Notes: generated from the letters alone by a model not told the origin. Positions 51,350-60,908 are shown, counted from the stretch's first letter. The stretch is 64,000 nt of DNA from JAHQVI01 sp963749875 (GCA_963749875.1 CAVVOX010000003.1:547089-611088); one strand, 5' to 3'. Numbers and translations: made by a program.

Positions 51350-54300
51350 GGGCGGTCTCCTGCGGCTTTTCGGCGGTCGATTTCGGGGCGGGCTTTGCCT
51401 CGCCCGATGGCGCACCCGGTTCGGCGAGGAAATCGGTCTCCGTCACGACGACCGGCGCCGGCGCGCCGCCTTCCCATGTGGCGTAAAGCGTTTCGCCCAT
51501 GCGCTTGCCGCCCGCCTCGACCAATGCAAGAGCGAAGGAGCGGTCCAGCGTCGGGCTGAAATAGCTCGATGTGACATGGCCGAGCATCTTGACCGGCGGT
51601 TTCGGCTCTGCGGCGCTAGCGATGATATGCGCGCCCTCGACCAGCACCAGATTGGGATCGGCCGGCAGGAGGCCGACGAGCTGCCTGTGGTCCTCCCGGA
51701 TCGTGTCGGCGCGGAAGAGCGAGCGCCGCCCAATGAAATCACCGTCCTTCTTCACCGCCCAGCCCATGCGCAGATCGTGCGGCGTCACCGTGCCGTCCGT
51801 ATCCTGACCGACGATGATGAAGCCCTTCTCCGCGCGCAGGAGATGCATCCCCTCCGTGCCATAGGGCGTGATGCCGTATTTCTCGCCGACGGCAAAGATC
51901 CGCTCCCAGAGCCAAAGGCCGAGCGAGGCCGGAATATTGATTTCGTAGGACAATTCACCGGTAAAGGAGATCCGGAAGACTCGGACCGGCACACCGCCGA
52001 TATGGGCATCGCGCAGACTCATGAAGGGGAAAGTCTCCGGATCGGGATCGAGATCGTCGCAAAGCTCGGCAACCAGCTTCGCCGACTCCGGTCCGCAAAT
52101 GCTGGCGACGGCCCATTGCTCCGTCACTGAAGTCAGCCAGACCTGCAGCTCCGGCCATTCCGTCTGCAGATAATCCTCAAGGATGGACAGCACGCGGGCC
52201 GCGCCGCCGGTCGTCGTCGTCATATGGAAATGATCGTCGGCGAGGCAGGCGGTGACGCCGTCATCGAGCACCATGCCGTCCTCGCCCAGCATGAGTCCAT
52301 AGCGACACCGCCCGGGTTTCAACTTTTTCCAGCTATTCGTGTAGACGCGGTTCAGGAATTCCCGCGCATCGGGGCCGCGAATGTCGATCTTGCCCAGCGT
52401 CGAGGCGTCGAGCACGGCGACAGACTGGCGCGCGGCCTTGCATTCGCGCATCAACGCATCCTGGAAGCTCTCGCCGGCGCGCGGATAGACACGCGGGCGC
52501 AGCCAGTCGCCGACCGTCTCGAACTCCGCGCTATGAGCGACATGCCACTCATGCATCGCCGTGGTGCGGCGGGCTTCGAAATGGGCGCCCGTATGCTGAG
52601 CGGCGAGCGCGCCGAAAGTGACCGGCTTATAAGGCTGGCGGTAGGTCGTCACCCCGACATCGGGGATAGTTCGCTTCGTCGCATCGGCCAGAATGCCGAA
52701 AGCGTTGATGCCGACCGTCTTACCCTGATCGGTGCCCATGCCGGTCGTCGTGTAGCGCTTGGCGTGCTCGACCGAGCGATAGCCTTCCTGCACGGCGAGA
52801 TGCAGATCCTTGGTCGTCACGTCGTTCTGCAGATCGACGAAGGCGCGCGTCTTGTGTTTCGGCTTGTGCGAGGGCAGCGACCAGAGCGCGCGGATCGTGT
52901 AAGGGGCGGGCTCTGTCTTCCATTCGATGGCGGGCAGCTCGGTCGGCGCGGTGGCAAACCCTGCCGCGCTCGCTGCCTCGGCGCCACAGCGCAAACCTTC
53001 CGCGATCCGTTCCGAGAGGTCCAGCGTCCCGTTGCAAAGCCCCGCCGAGCGTTCGCGCTGCCAGGACGGGCCGGGCCGGAAGGCAGCGATTCCAGCATCG
53101 TGGCGTAGCTTGCCGCGCGACTGGGCAAACAGGGCGACATTCGGCGAAAGCCCGCCGGAGACGGCCAGCAGATCGCAGGCGATCTCGACAGCTTTGTCGC
53201 CGACGGAGCTCTCGCTTGCAAGCGAGCGGATGCTGACGTTCGCGATGCGCCTGCGCCCTGCGGTTCCGTCGATCACGGAATTGGCGAAGACCGGAATGCC
53301 CTTTTCATGAGCGCGCGCCTGCATCTCCGGCTCGATCTTGCTACGGACATCGACGATGCCGGCGACGCCCCATCCGGCGCGATGCATGTCGAAAGCGGTC
53401 TGCCAGGCGGCATTGTTGTTGGTGAACAGGACAGCGTTGCGTCCGGGGAGCACGCCGTAGCGGTGAATATAGCTGCTGACGGCGCTGGCTAGCATGATGC
53501 CGGGGCGGTCATTGCCGTCGAAGATCAACGGTCGCTCGATGGCGCCGGTCGCGAGCACGGTCTGCGCCGCCCGGATGCGCCACAGGCGCTGGCGCGGCAT
53601 GAGCGGGTCGCGCACCGACAGGGGGAGATGATCCTGAAGCTGCTGATTGAAGACGAGGAGATTGTCGCCGTAATAGCCGACCGGGGCGGCGCGTTTAAGG
53701 ATCATTACGTCCGGATGGCTGGCGAGCTCGGCCTCGATATCGGCGGCCCATGCGGACGGGCTGTGGCCGCCAATGGCGACATCGCCTTCAGCCAGGGACA
53801 GGAGCGCGCCGCCAAGCTCGCGCGTTTCTTCCGTCAGAATGACGCGAGCACCGGATCGTGCCGCGGCGAGCGCCGCCATTAGCCCCGCCGGTCCTGTGCC
53901 GATAACCAGCACGTCGCAATGCCGGTTGGTGCTCTCATAACGGTCCGGGTCGGGCGCTTCCGGCGCGCGGCCCAGACCGGCGGCGCGGCGGATGAAAGTC
54001 TCGAACATCATCCAGTTACCGGGCGGTCCCATGAAGGTCTTGTAGTAGAAGCCGGACGGCATGAAGCGCGAGAAGGCGTCGTTGATCGCGCCCGCATCGA
54101 AGTTCAGCGACGGCCAGCAATTTTGCGGGAACGCTTCCAGCCCGTCATAAATCTCGACCTCGGTCGCGCGCATATTCGGATCGGTGCGCGCCGCGTCCCG
54201 GCCGATCTGCACGAGGCCCGCCGGCTCTTCCGCGCCCGCGCCGAACAGCCCACGCGGCCGGTGATATTTGAAGCTGCGCGCCACCATATGGACGCCGTTC

Positions 54301-54446
54301 GCTAGGAGGGCCGAGGCCAGCGTGTCGCCCGCAAAGCCGGAAAAGCTCCGGCCGTCAAAGGAAAAGCTGACCGGCCGCGACCGGTCGATCCGGCCGCCGC
54401 TTGCCAGACGGAAAGGTTGGCCTGCCCCGCTTGCCCCGCTGTTCAT
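51342..54446 (-). CDS. soxA: Sarcosine oxidase alpha subunit
   Basis: A 1,034-aa subunit. The N-terminal ferredoxin-like domain (SFDGRSFSGFAGDTLASAL) is followed by a NAD-binding Rossmann unit (CDVLVIGTGPAGLMAALAAA). From about residue 590 a GcvT/aminomethyltransferase domain binds THF (ASTLGKIDIRGPDAREFLNR, SFTGELSYEINIPAS). With SoxBDG it oxidises sarcosine to glycine, giving 5,10-methylene-THF and H2O2. It overlaps soxD by 4 nt and soxG by 8 nt. Confidence 0.95.
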   Translation of the reverse strand: MNSGASGAGQPFRLASGGRIDRSRPVSFSFDGRSFSGFAGDTLASALLANGVHMVARSFKYHRPRGLFGAGAEEPAGLVQIGRDAARTDPNMRATEVEIYDGLEAFPQNCWPSLNFDAGAINDAFSRFMPSGFYYKTFMGPPGNWMMFETFIRRAAGLGRAPEAPDPDRYESTNRHCDVLVIGTGPAGLMAALAAARSGARVILTEETRELGGALLSLAEGDVAIGGHSPSAWAADIEAELASHPDVMILKRAAPVGYYGDNLLVFNQQLQDHLPLSVRDPLMPRQRLWRIRAAQTVLATGAIERPLIFDGNDRPGIMLASAVSSYIHRYGVLPGRNAVLFTNNNAAWQTAFDMHRAGWGVAGIVDVRSKIEPEMQARAHEKGIPVFANSVIDGTAGRRRIANVSIRSLASESSVGDKAVEIACDLLAVSGGLSPNVALFAQSRGKLRHDAGIAAFRPGPSWQRERSAGLCNGTLDLSERIAEGLRCGAEAASAAGFATAPTELPAIEWKTEPAPYTIRALWSLPSHKPKHKTRAFVDLQNDVTTKDLHLAVQEGYRSVEHAKRYTTTGMGTDQGKTVGINAFGILADATKRTIPDVGVTTYRQPYKPVTFGALAAQHTGAHFEARRTTAMHEWHVAHSAEFETVGDWLRPRVYPRAGESFQDALMRECKAARQSVAVLDASTLGKIDIRGPDAREFLNRVYTNSWKKLKPGRCRYGLMLGEDGMVLDDGVTACLADDHFHMTTTTGGAARVLSILEDYLQTEWPELQVWLTSVTEQWAVASICGPESAKLVAELCDDLDPDPETFPFMSLRDAHIGGVPVRVFRISFTGELSYEINIPASLGLWLWERIFAVGEKYGITPYGTEGMHLLRAEKGFIIVGQDTDGTVTPHDLRMGWAVKKDGDFIGRRSLFRADTIREDHRQLVGLLPADPNLVLVEGAHIIASAAEPKPPVKMLGHVTSSYFSPTLDRSFALALVEAGGKRMGETLYATWEGGAPAPVVVTETDFLAEPGAPSGEAKPAPKSTAEKPQETAHA

Positions 54447-54829
54447 GCCGCCTCGCTTTTGTCCATCAGAGCGGCCTCGCGTTCGATCTTCGCCGCGTCA
54501 TTGCCCGAGCCGATGGGGGCTTCGCCGCATGGCGTCGCCGGCCCCTTGCCGCCGATCTCCGCCGGACGCTCCGCGCCCATCGGATAGATGGCGAGGATCT
54601 CGTCGGTCGCGGTGTTGCGCAGCATGTTGAACCAGCGCCGGCAGCCCGCCGCATGGTTCCAGCGCTCGGCGAAGACGCCCTTCGTGTTCGTCCGCATAAA
54701 GAGGAATTCAGCCCATTCCTCGTCGGTCATCTGCTCGCTGTCGGTCAGACGCGCCCGATGAGCCTCGCCGCCATAATGGAATTCGGCCTGATCGCGCGGA
54801 CCGCAATGGGGGCACTCGATGATGAACAT
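54443..54829 (-). CDS. soxD: Sarcosine oxidase delta subunit
   Basis: A 128-aa zinc-binding subunit. The zinc ligands are IECPHCG (two Cys) and the His and Cys of RWNHAAGCRRWFN. The EFHYGGEAHRARL and DEEWAEFLFMRTNTKGVF segments are family marks. The C-terminal ~30 residues are longer than typical SoxD. The ATG at 54829 (MFIIECPHCG) is preferred to a GTG at 54844. Confidence 0.94.
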   Translation of the reverse strand: MFIIECPHCGPRDQAEFHYGGEAHRARLTDSEQMTDEEWAEFLFMRTNTKGVFAERWNHAAGCRRWFNMLRNTATDEILAIYPMGAERPAEIGGKGPATPCGEAPIGSGNDAAKIEREAALMDKSEAA

Positions 54830-54852
54830 GGCCTTTGCCTTCACGTTCCTCG

Positions 54853-54924
54853 AAATCCCCGCGTAGATGGGGATCCAGTCCTTCAGAAATTTGCCGTCTA
54901 CTGGATGCCCACTTTCGCGGGCAT
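54853..54924. repeat. Interlocking inverted repeats inside the sox operon
   Basis: ATCCCC/GGGGAT (54855-54874), ATGCCC/GGGCAT (54905-54924), and ATCCAGT/ACTGGAT (54872-54906) overlap in the 122-nt soxB-soxD gap. It resembles a compact REP-type element rather than a terminator, because the operon continues beyond it. Confidence 0.6.
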
Positions 54925-54951
54925 TTCGCTGATTTTCTTTCTACACTCCAA

Positions 54952-56205
54952 CTAATGCGCAACAGCCGCCGCGCCATGCTCGGCGACGAGACGTCCGGTG
55001 ACGAAACGCTCAAGCGCAAAGGGCGCCGCGATGGCGTTGGGTTCGTCATTGGCGACAAGGTCGGCGAAGGCGTGGCCCGAGCCGGGGGTCGCCTTCCAGC
55101 CGCCGGTGCCCCAGCCGCCATTGATGTAGAAGCCTTTCACGCGCGTCTTGGAGATGATCGGGCTGGCATCCGGGCAGACATCGACGATGCCGCCCCATTG
55201 CCGCATCATCCTGAGCCGCGAGAAGGTCGGGAACAGCTCCAGGAGCGCCGCGATCTCGTGCTCGATAATGTCGAAGCCGCCCCGCTGGGTGTAGGAGAGA
55301 TAGGGATCGATCCCCGCGCCGATCACCAGCTCGCCCTTGTCGGACTGGCTGCAATAGGCGTGTACGGCGTTCGACATGACGACGCAGTTCAGCACCGGCT
55401 TGACCGGCTCGGAGACGAGCGCCTGCAGCGGGTGGCTTTCGATCGGAAGGCGCAGGCCCACCATCCGCGCGATGACGCTGGAATGACCAGCGGCGACGCT
55501 GGCGACTTTCGGTGTGCGGATGAAGCCGCGCGTCGTCTCGACGCCCGTGACGCTGCCCGCCTCGACGCGGATGCCGGTCACCTCGCAATTCTGCACGATG
55601 TCGACGCCCATCGCCGACGCCGCGCGCGCATAGCCCCAGACCACCGCGTCATGCCGGTTGACGCCGCCGCGCCGCTGCAGAGTCGCGCCGATCACCGGAT
55701 AGCGGACGTCCTGAGAAATGCTGATCGCCGGGCAGAATTCCTTGACCTGCTTGGCGTCGAGATATTCGCTGTCGATGCCGTTCAGCCGGTTCGCCTCGAC
55801 GCGGCGCTTGAGCTGTCGCGCCTCATGGTCGTCATGCGCCAGATTGAGCACGCCGCGATGGCTCATCATGATGTTGTAGTTCAGCTCGCGGCCCAAGCCT
55901 TCCCAGAGCTTCAGCGCGTGCTCATAGATCGCGGCGCTCTCGTCATAGAGATAGTTGGAGCGGATGATGGTGGTGTTGCGGCCCGCATTGCCGCCGCCAA
56001 TCCAGCCCTTTTCCAGAATGGCGATATTCGTCATGCCGTGCTGAGTGGCGAGGTAATAGGCGGTCGCAAGCCCATGCCCGCCGCCGCCGATGATCACGGC
56101 GTCATAGGCGGGCTTCGGCTCGGCGTCGCGCCAGGCCGGCTCCCAGCCGGAATGGCCGCGCAGGCCCTCGCGGATGAGATTGAAGAAGGAGTAATGCCGC
56201 GTCAT
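54952..56205 (-). CDS. soxB: Sarcosine oxidase beta subunit
   Basis: A 417-aa DAO-family flavoprotein subunit that holds the catalytic FAD and the FMN. The Rossmann motif is AVIIGGGGHGLATAYYLATQ. ILEKGWIGGGNAGRNTTIIR, RGGVNRHDAVVWGYARAAS, and the C-terminal GWGTGGWKATPGSGHAFAD are typical. Length is normal. It follows the fhs gene across a 190-nt repeat-bearing gap. Confidence 0.96.
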   Translation of the reverse strand: MTRHYSFFNLIREGLRGHSGWEPAWRDAEPKPAYDAVIIGGGGHGLATAYYLATQHGMTNIAILEKGWIGGGNAGRNTTIIRSNYLYDESAAIYEHALKLWEGLGRELNYNIMMSHRGVLNLAHDDHEARQLKRRVEANRLNGIDSEYLDAKQVKEFCPAISISQDVRYPVIGATLQRRGGVNRHDAVVWGYARAASAMGVDIVQNCEVTGIRVEAGSVTGVETTRGFIRTPKVASVAAGHSSVIARMVGLRLPIESHPLQALVSEPVKPVLNCVVMSNAVHAYCSQSDKGELVIGAGIDPYLSYTQRGGFDIIEHEIAALLELFPTFSRLRMMRQWGGIVDVCPDASPIISKTRVKGFYINGGWGTGGWKATPGSGHAFADLVANDEPNAIAAPFALERFVTGRLVAEHGAAAVAH

Positions 56206-56256
56206 TGGCCTTCGACCCGAATATGCGCCAATCGCAAGCGCCGATTTTTCTATGCT

Positions 56257-56363
56257 CCCTCTCCCGTGGGGAGAGGGGTGGGGTGAGGGGATTTTGCCTA
56301 TCAGTAGCGCTCTAACCCCTCACCCGGAACGCTTCGCATCCCGGCCTCTCCCAATGGGAGAGG
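56257..56363. repeat. Three-hairpin CTCTCCC element between fhs and soxB
   Basis: CCCTCTCCC/GGGAGAGGG (56257-56277), GGGTGAGGGG/CCCCTCACCC (56281-56325), and CCTCTCCC/GGGAGAGG (56345-56363). The outer hairpins also resemble each other, so one long fold is possible. The same core occurs at 15354 and 59700. It may end fhs transcription. Confidence 0.75.
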
Positions 56364-56395
56364 TAGCGTCCGTGCACGTCTTATTGCCCTTGCCT

Positions 56396-58129
56396 TTAAG
56401 ACAAATTCTCGATTTGCCCCGCATCGTTGATATACATCGCGTTGGCCGCCGGGACTTTCGGCAGGCCCGGCATTGTCATCATCGTTCCGCAAAGAACCGG
56501 CAGGAAGCCCGCCCCCGCCGAGAGCCGCACCTCGCGGATCGGCAGCACGTGCTCGCCCGGATTGCCGCCCGCCGCCGCGTCGGCCGCGAAGCTGTATTGC
56601 GTCTTCGCCATGCAGACGGGGAGTTGCCCGAAGCCGAGCTTGGTGATGCGCCTGATCTGCTGCTCCGCCTCGGCGGACAGGACGATGTCGCTGGCGCCGT
56701 AAAGCTCGCGGGCGATCTTGCGGATCTTGTCCGTGGCAGGCAGGTCTTCATCGTAGAGCGGGTGGAACATGCTCAGCGTGTCGCTGTCGGCGATCTCCTT
56801 CGCGCGGCGGGCGAGCGGCTCAATCCCGGCGCTGCCGTCTGCCCAGTGCGAGCAGAGATGCGCCTCCACGCCCTCATCCGCGCAGAAATCGATCACCGCC
56901 TGCGTCTCTTCCTCGGTGTCGGCATTGAAGCGATTGATGCCGACGAGGATCGGCACGCCGAAGCGCTTCAGATTGGAAATATGCCGGCCGAGATTGGCCA
57001 ACCCGCGTTTGACGGCCTCGACATTGGGCGTGCCCAGATCGGATTTGGCGACGCCGCCATGCATCTTGAGCGCGCGCACCGTCGCGACCAGCACAGCCAG
57101 ATTCGGCGTCAGCCCGGCCTTGCGGCATTTGATGTCGAAGAACTTCTCCGCGCCCAGATCCGCGCCGAACCCGGCCTCGGTGATGACATAGTCGGCAAGC
57201 TTCAGGGCCGCCCGCGTCGCGCGCACCGAATTGCAGCCATGGGCGATATTGGCGAACGGCCCGCCATGAATGAAGACCGGGTTATTTTCCAGACTCTGCA
57301 CCAGATTGGGCATGAATGCCTGTTTGAGCAGCACCGACATCGCCCCGTCGGCGTCGAGATCCGCCGCGTAGACCGGAGATTTGTCCGGCCGGTAGCCGAT
57401 GATCATGGCCCCGAGCCGGTCGCGCAGATCGTTGAAATTCTTCGCGAGACAGAAAATCGCCATGACCTCGCTGGCCACGGTGATGTCGAAGCCGTCCTCG
57501 CGCGGCACGCCTTCCGTCGCCCCGCCCAGCCCGATCACGATCCGGCGCAAGGCGCGGTCATTCATGTCCATGACCCGGCGCCAGACGATGCGGCGCACAT
57601 CGAGACCGGCGGCATTGCCCCAATGCAAATGATTGTCGAGCAGCGCCGAAAGAAGGTTATGCGCGCTTGTGATGGCGTGAAAATCACCGGTGAAGTGAAG
57701 GTTGATATCCTCCATCGGCACGACCTGGCTGTAGCCGCCGCCCGCCGCGCCGCCTTTCATGCCGAAACAGGGGCCGAGGCTGGGCTCGCGGATGCAGGTC
57801 GCCGCGCGCGCGCCGAGCCGGGCGAGCCCGTCGCCGAGGCCGATCGTGGTGGTGGTCTTGCCTTCGCCCGCCGGCGTCGGCGTCAGCGCCGTCACGAGGA
57901 TCAGTTTGCCGTCCGGGCGCTCTTCCAGCCCTTCCAGAAACGACTCCTCGACCTTGGCGATATGCCGTCCGTAAGGGTAAAGCGCGTCCTCCGGGATCCC
58001 TAGCCGCGCCCCGATTTCCGCAATCGGCCGCATATTGGCCTTGCGTGCGATCTCCAGATCCGTCGCAGGCTTGTCTGGCGCGGCCTTGAAGGGAGAAGGA
58101 ATGGGCGGAGTGGATTCAGGTTTCAGCAT
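56396..58129 (-). CDS. fhs: Formate-tetrahydrofolate ligase
   Basis: A 577-aa cytosolic enzyme that interconverts formate + THF + ATP and 10-formyl-THF. The ATP-binding TPTPAGEGKTTTTIGLGDGL and EPSLGPCFGMKGGAAGGGYS, then DINLHFTGDFHAITSAHN, FIHGGPFANIAHGCNS, and EAGFGADLGAEKFFDIKCR are signatures. It starts a strand run with soxBDAG, consistent with removing or recycling the one-carbon units that sarcosine oxidase releases onto THF. Confidence 0.96.
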   Translation of the reverse strand: MLKPESTPPIPSPFKAAPDKPATDLEIARKANMRPIAEIGARLGIPEDALYPYGRHIAKVEESFLEGLEERPDGKLILVTALTPTPAGEGKTTTTIGLGDGLARLGARAATCIREPSLGPCFGMKGGAAGGGYSQVVPMEDINLHFTGDFHAITSAHNLLSALLDNHLHWGNAAGLDVRRIVWRRVMDMNDRALRRIVIGLGGATEGVPREDGFDITVASEVMAIFCLAKNFNDLRDRLGAMIIGYRPDKSPVYAADLDADGAMSVLLKQAFMPNLVQSLENNPVFIHGGPFANIAHGCNSVRATRAALKLADYVITEAGFGADLGAEKFFDIKCRKAGLTPNLAVLVATVRALKMHGGVAKSDLGTPNVEAVKRGLANLGRHISNLKRFGVPILVGINRFNADTEEETQAVIDFCADEGVEAHLCSHWADGSAGIEPLARRAKEIADSDTLSMFHPLYDEDLPATDKIRKIARELYGASDIVLSAEAEQQIRRITKLGFGQLPVCMAKTQYSFAADAAAGGNPGEHVLPIREVRLSAGAGFLPVLCGTMMTMPGLPKVPAANAMYINDAGQIENLS

Positions 58130-58384
58130 CGCGTCTTGGTCCTTGCGCCGAAATATCGCTACCCTTCGGACACTTACGCCTATGGCGCAAGCCCGGCAAC
58201 CATAAGCTCATCATGCATCCGCCAGGGCGGCGGCCACGTGCTCAACTCGTCCGATTTTGGTCCGAAAACGACATGGGTGATTTTGGCACTTTCTTTTTCA
58301 ACTCAGGCTGAAAATGCTGTGAGAGGGGAGCCGGGAAAGCAAAATTCGATTGATCAGGGATAGGAAGTTGAGCAACGATCACTA

Positions 58385-58425
58385 AGTCTTATTAACCTGA
58401 GATCAATAAGATTGCTAAACTCAGG
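58385..58425 (+). promoter_or_regulatory. Overlapping inverted repeats upstream of the GlxA-like regulator, candidate operator
   Basis: AGTCTTATT (58385-58393) with AATAAGATT (58405-58413), 8 of 9 matching, and CCTGAG (58396-58401) with CTCAGG (58420-58425) interlock within 41 bp just before the regulator start. The rest of the 307-bp gap (58130-58384) from fhs shows no gene or clear signal. Confidence 0.5.
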
Positions 58426-58436
58426 TGCCCGGTGCA

Positions 58437-59513
58437 ATGGGTGCGACCATGGGAAACAGCCGTTCCGATCGCCAGACGATCCTCTTCCTGCTCATCCCCA
58501 AATTCTCGATGATCGCCTTTTCCTCAGCGATCGAAGCGTTGCGTCTCGCGAACAGAGCGGCGGGCAGAACGGTCTATGACTGGCGGCTCCTCTCGAAGGG
58601 CGGCATGCCTGTCGAGGCGAGCAACGGCGTTGTCCTCAATATCGATGCCTCGCTGCGTGAAGTGCTCGACGAACCCGTCGACAGCGAAACGACACGCATG
58701 GTTATCGTCTGCTCGGGGGTTGACGTCGAGAACTATAACGATCCGAGCGTCTTTGCCTGGCTGCGGAGAATGGATAGCCGCGGCGTCAGTATCGGCGGGC
58801 TTTGCACGGGGGCATGGGTGCTGGCCGAGGCGGGGCTGCTCGAAGACCGGCGCTGCGCCATCCATTGGGAGCTTATCCCGAGTTTTGCCGAGCGCTTTCC
58901 CGATGTCGATGTCAGGTCCTCGCTCTTCGAGGTGGACGACGACATCTTTACCTCCGCGGGCGGCACGGTTGCGCTCGATATGATGCTCTATTTCATCGGC
59001 CTGCGCTTCGGCACGGGCATGGCGGAAAAGGTCTGCGACATCTGCCTGATGGACCGCGTCCGGCCGTCCCATGACAGGCAGCGCCTGCCGATCGGCGCGC
59101 GGCTCGGTATTCAGAATCCGCGGCTCCTGTCGATCATCGAAATCATGGAAGCCAATATCGCCGAGCCGATTTCGCTGGCCGAGATCGCGCAGGTGACTTC
59201 GATCTCGCGCCGTCATATCGAAAGGCTGTTCCGGCATCATCTCGGACGCTCGCCCGCACGCTATTATCTCGAAGTGCGTCTGGAGCGCGCCCGGCGTCTC
59301 TTGCGGCATTCCAATCTGCCGATCATCGAGGTGGCGGTGGCCAGCGGCTTTCTGTCGGCGTCGCATTTCTCCAAGCGCTACCGCGAATATTACAGCCGCC
59401 AGCCGCATGTCGATCGCTATACGCCTGACATCGTCGACGAGGCGATCGCGCATGAGCAGATGAATGGGCCGGACCTGGAAACCGGCCTGGAGGCCGGCAC
59501 CTCGGGCGACTAA
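58437..59513 (+). CDS. GlxA/GbdR-like transcriptional regulator (DJ-1/PfpI + AraC domain)
   Basis: 358 aa. The N-terminal class-I glutamine-amidotransferase-like domain (TILFLLIPKFSMIAFSSAIE, with SIGGLCTGAWVLAEAGLLED) lacks a clear catalytic triad and would bind a ligand. The C-terminal AraC helix-turn-helix has SLAEIAQVTSISRRHIERLF and EVAVASGFLSASHFSKRYRE. GbdR and CdhR of this class activate betaine, dimethylglycine and carnitine catabolism, matching the flanking sox and dimethylglycine dehydrogenase genes. The start could also be a GTG at 58425 or the ATG at 58449. Confidence 0.88.
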   Translation: MGATMGNSRSDRQTILFLLIPKFSMIAFSSAIEALRLANRAAGRTVYDWRLLSKGGMPVEASNGVVLNIDASLREVLDEPVDSETTRMVIVCSGVDVENYNDPSVFAWLRRMDSRGVSIGGLCTGAWVLAEAGLLEDRRCAIHWELIPSFAERFPDVDVRSSLFEVDDDIFTSAGGTVALDMMLYFIGLRFGTGMAEKVCDICLMDRVRPSHDRQRLPIGARLGIQNPRLLSIIEIMEANIAEPISLAEIAQVTSISRRHIERLFRHHLGRSPARYYLEVRLERARRLLRHSNLPIIEVAVASGFLSASHFSKRYREYYSRQPHVDRYTPDIVDEAIAHEQMNGPDLETGLEAGTSGD

Positions 59514-60568
59514 CCCTCGGCGGCGGCCAGACATTCTGTCGGGAGCGGCGAGCCGACCTCGAAACCAGCGCCATTCGGCTTGAGCGCGAACTCGCCGCGC
59601 TGGAGCGCGGTCATCCATGCGGCCGACTGGCTGAAGCCGCCGAACGTATAGACATGCAGCCCCGCAATGGTGTCCGGGCCGGCCGGCGTGTCTGCCACGT
59701 CTCCCAAGGGAGAGGGTTGGGCATGGGCCAGATGGGCGATCAGCGCATCGGGCGCGGCCTCGGTGGCGAGTTGCGTCAGCTTGGCGCCGTAGCGGCGCAT
59801 GGCGCGCAATGACGCCGACGCGCCAGTCAATGCCGCAAATTTCAGGAGTGTCGTCAGGCTCGTCGGCCCCGCAATCCCGATATGAAGCGGCAGGCGATTG
59901 CCGAGCTGAGCCAGCCGGTTCCGCCAGCTCGCAAGCGCCTGGATATCGAGCGTGAATTGGCTGACGAGGTGAACGGATGCGGCGGTTGATCGGGCATAGT
60001 CGTTCTTGCGCAGGAGGGCGCGGTCCACCGCCTCACGCGCCACGCCGGGAATGCCTCCCGGCTGGCCGCCGACGAAGATGGTCTGGATGCCGCATGTCTC
60101 CAGCAGGCCCGTCTCCAGAACCGCCAGACTGTCCGCGAAGGGGCCCACGGGGCTTTTCGGATCGCCGGCAATGACGAGGCATTCGGTGACGCCCGCCTCG
60201 CCGCGCAGGCGGCCCAGCGTCTCTCTCAGCTCGGTATGGGAGGCGACCCGCCGGGCGGCAATATGCGGAACCGGCTCCATTCCCTCGCGCCGCAACCGGA
60301 TCGCGAGCGGAACGCAGTCCGCAAAGCGGCTTGCCGGAAGAAACGGGATGAAGACGCGGCTATGCTCAGGCAGGACATTGGCGAAATGCTTCACCTTCTG
60401 CGCCGTGCGGGGGACGATCTCGATGGAGAATCCCTGCGCCAGCTTCTGGATCTTTTCGTGAAGGCACTCGTCTGGGGCGAATGCCGCAGGCGCGGCGCTG
60501 GCTACGGCGCTGTCGGCGCGTTCATTTGCATCGGCGGCGACCACTTCCATGTCCTCATATAGTCCCAT
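59510..60568 (-). CDS. Methylenetetrahydrofolate reductase-like protein
   Basis: About 352 aa of MetF-like TIM barrel. Landmarks are FSIEIVPRTAQKVKHFANVL with the catalytic-type Glu, PHIAARRVASHTELRETLGR, LVIAGDPKSPVGPFADSL, HLVSQFTLDIQALASWRNRL, and GIAGPTSLTTLLKFA. The segment is shorter and diverged from E. coli MetF, as in reductases of demethylation operons. The ATG at 60568 is favoured (AGG upstream). A palindromic CTCTCCC core at 59700-59713 is translated as part of HAQPSPLGDVADTPA. The 3' end overlaps the convergent regulator by 4 nt. Confidence 0.85.
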   Translation of the reverse strand: MGLYEDMEVVAADANERADSAVASAAPAAFAPDECLHEKIQKLAQGFSIEIVPRTAQKVKHFANVLPEHSRVFIPFLPASRFADCVPLAIRLRREGMEPVPHIAARRVASHTELRETLGRLRGEAGVTECLVIAGDPKSPVGPFADSLAVLETGLLETCGIQTIFVGGQPGGIPGVAREAVDRALLRKNDYARSTAASVHLVSQFTLDIQALASWRNRLAQLGNRLPLHIGIAGPTSLTTLLKFAALTGASASLRAMRRYGAKLTQLATEAAPDALIAHLAHAQPSPLGDVADTPAGPDTIAGLHVYTFGGFSQSAAWMTALQRGEFALKPNGAGFEVGSPLPTECLAAAEG

Positions 60569-60761
60569 GCACCTGGCTCCCGCTTTGCATCTGCCGCCAC
60601 CGTTCACATAAGCTTAGTGCAAGCGCCGGAAAAGCGAGGTTTTCGGCACGGCGGGCGATAGTCGATTTGCGACGCGCCAGACGTTCGCGAAGCAGCAAAT
60701 GTCGTGTTTGGAACAGGCGCGGAGAAGAGGCGGCTCATGTCGTTTCTTTGTTGCGGACTTG

Positions 60762-60799
60762 AAAAAAAGAACCGCGTGAAGACGGTCATCACGCGGTTC
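60762..60799 (-). terminator. Rho-independent terminator, minus strand
   Basis: GAACCGCGTGA/TCACGCGGTTC is an 11-bp perfect stem followed on the minus strand by seven T (60762-60768). It is 240 nt beyond the dimethylglycine dehydrogenase-like stop and upstream of the metF-like gene, so it separates the two transcripts or attenuates the latter. Confidence 0.85.
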
Positions 60800-60908
60800 C
60801 AAACCTAGGATCGGCATCCGGTTCGCAGCCAAATCCCTTCAGCGGGAGGACGGGTCGTGCTCTAACGCAGGATCACCTTTGACGGAACGGTCCGAAACGC
60901 TTATTCGT

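Noticed and set aside
56252..58003. A 583-codon plus-strand open frame opposite fhs
   Set aside because: Begins in a palindromic repeat and mirrors a certain fhs gene.
60569..60799. A SAM or other riboswitch in front of the metF-like gene
   Set aside because: A terminator is present, but I see no conserved aptamer motif or alternative pairing.
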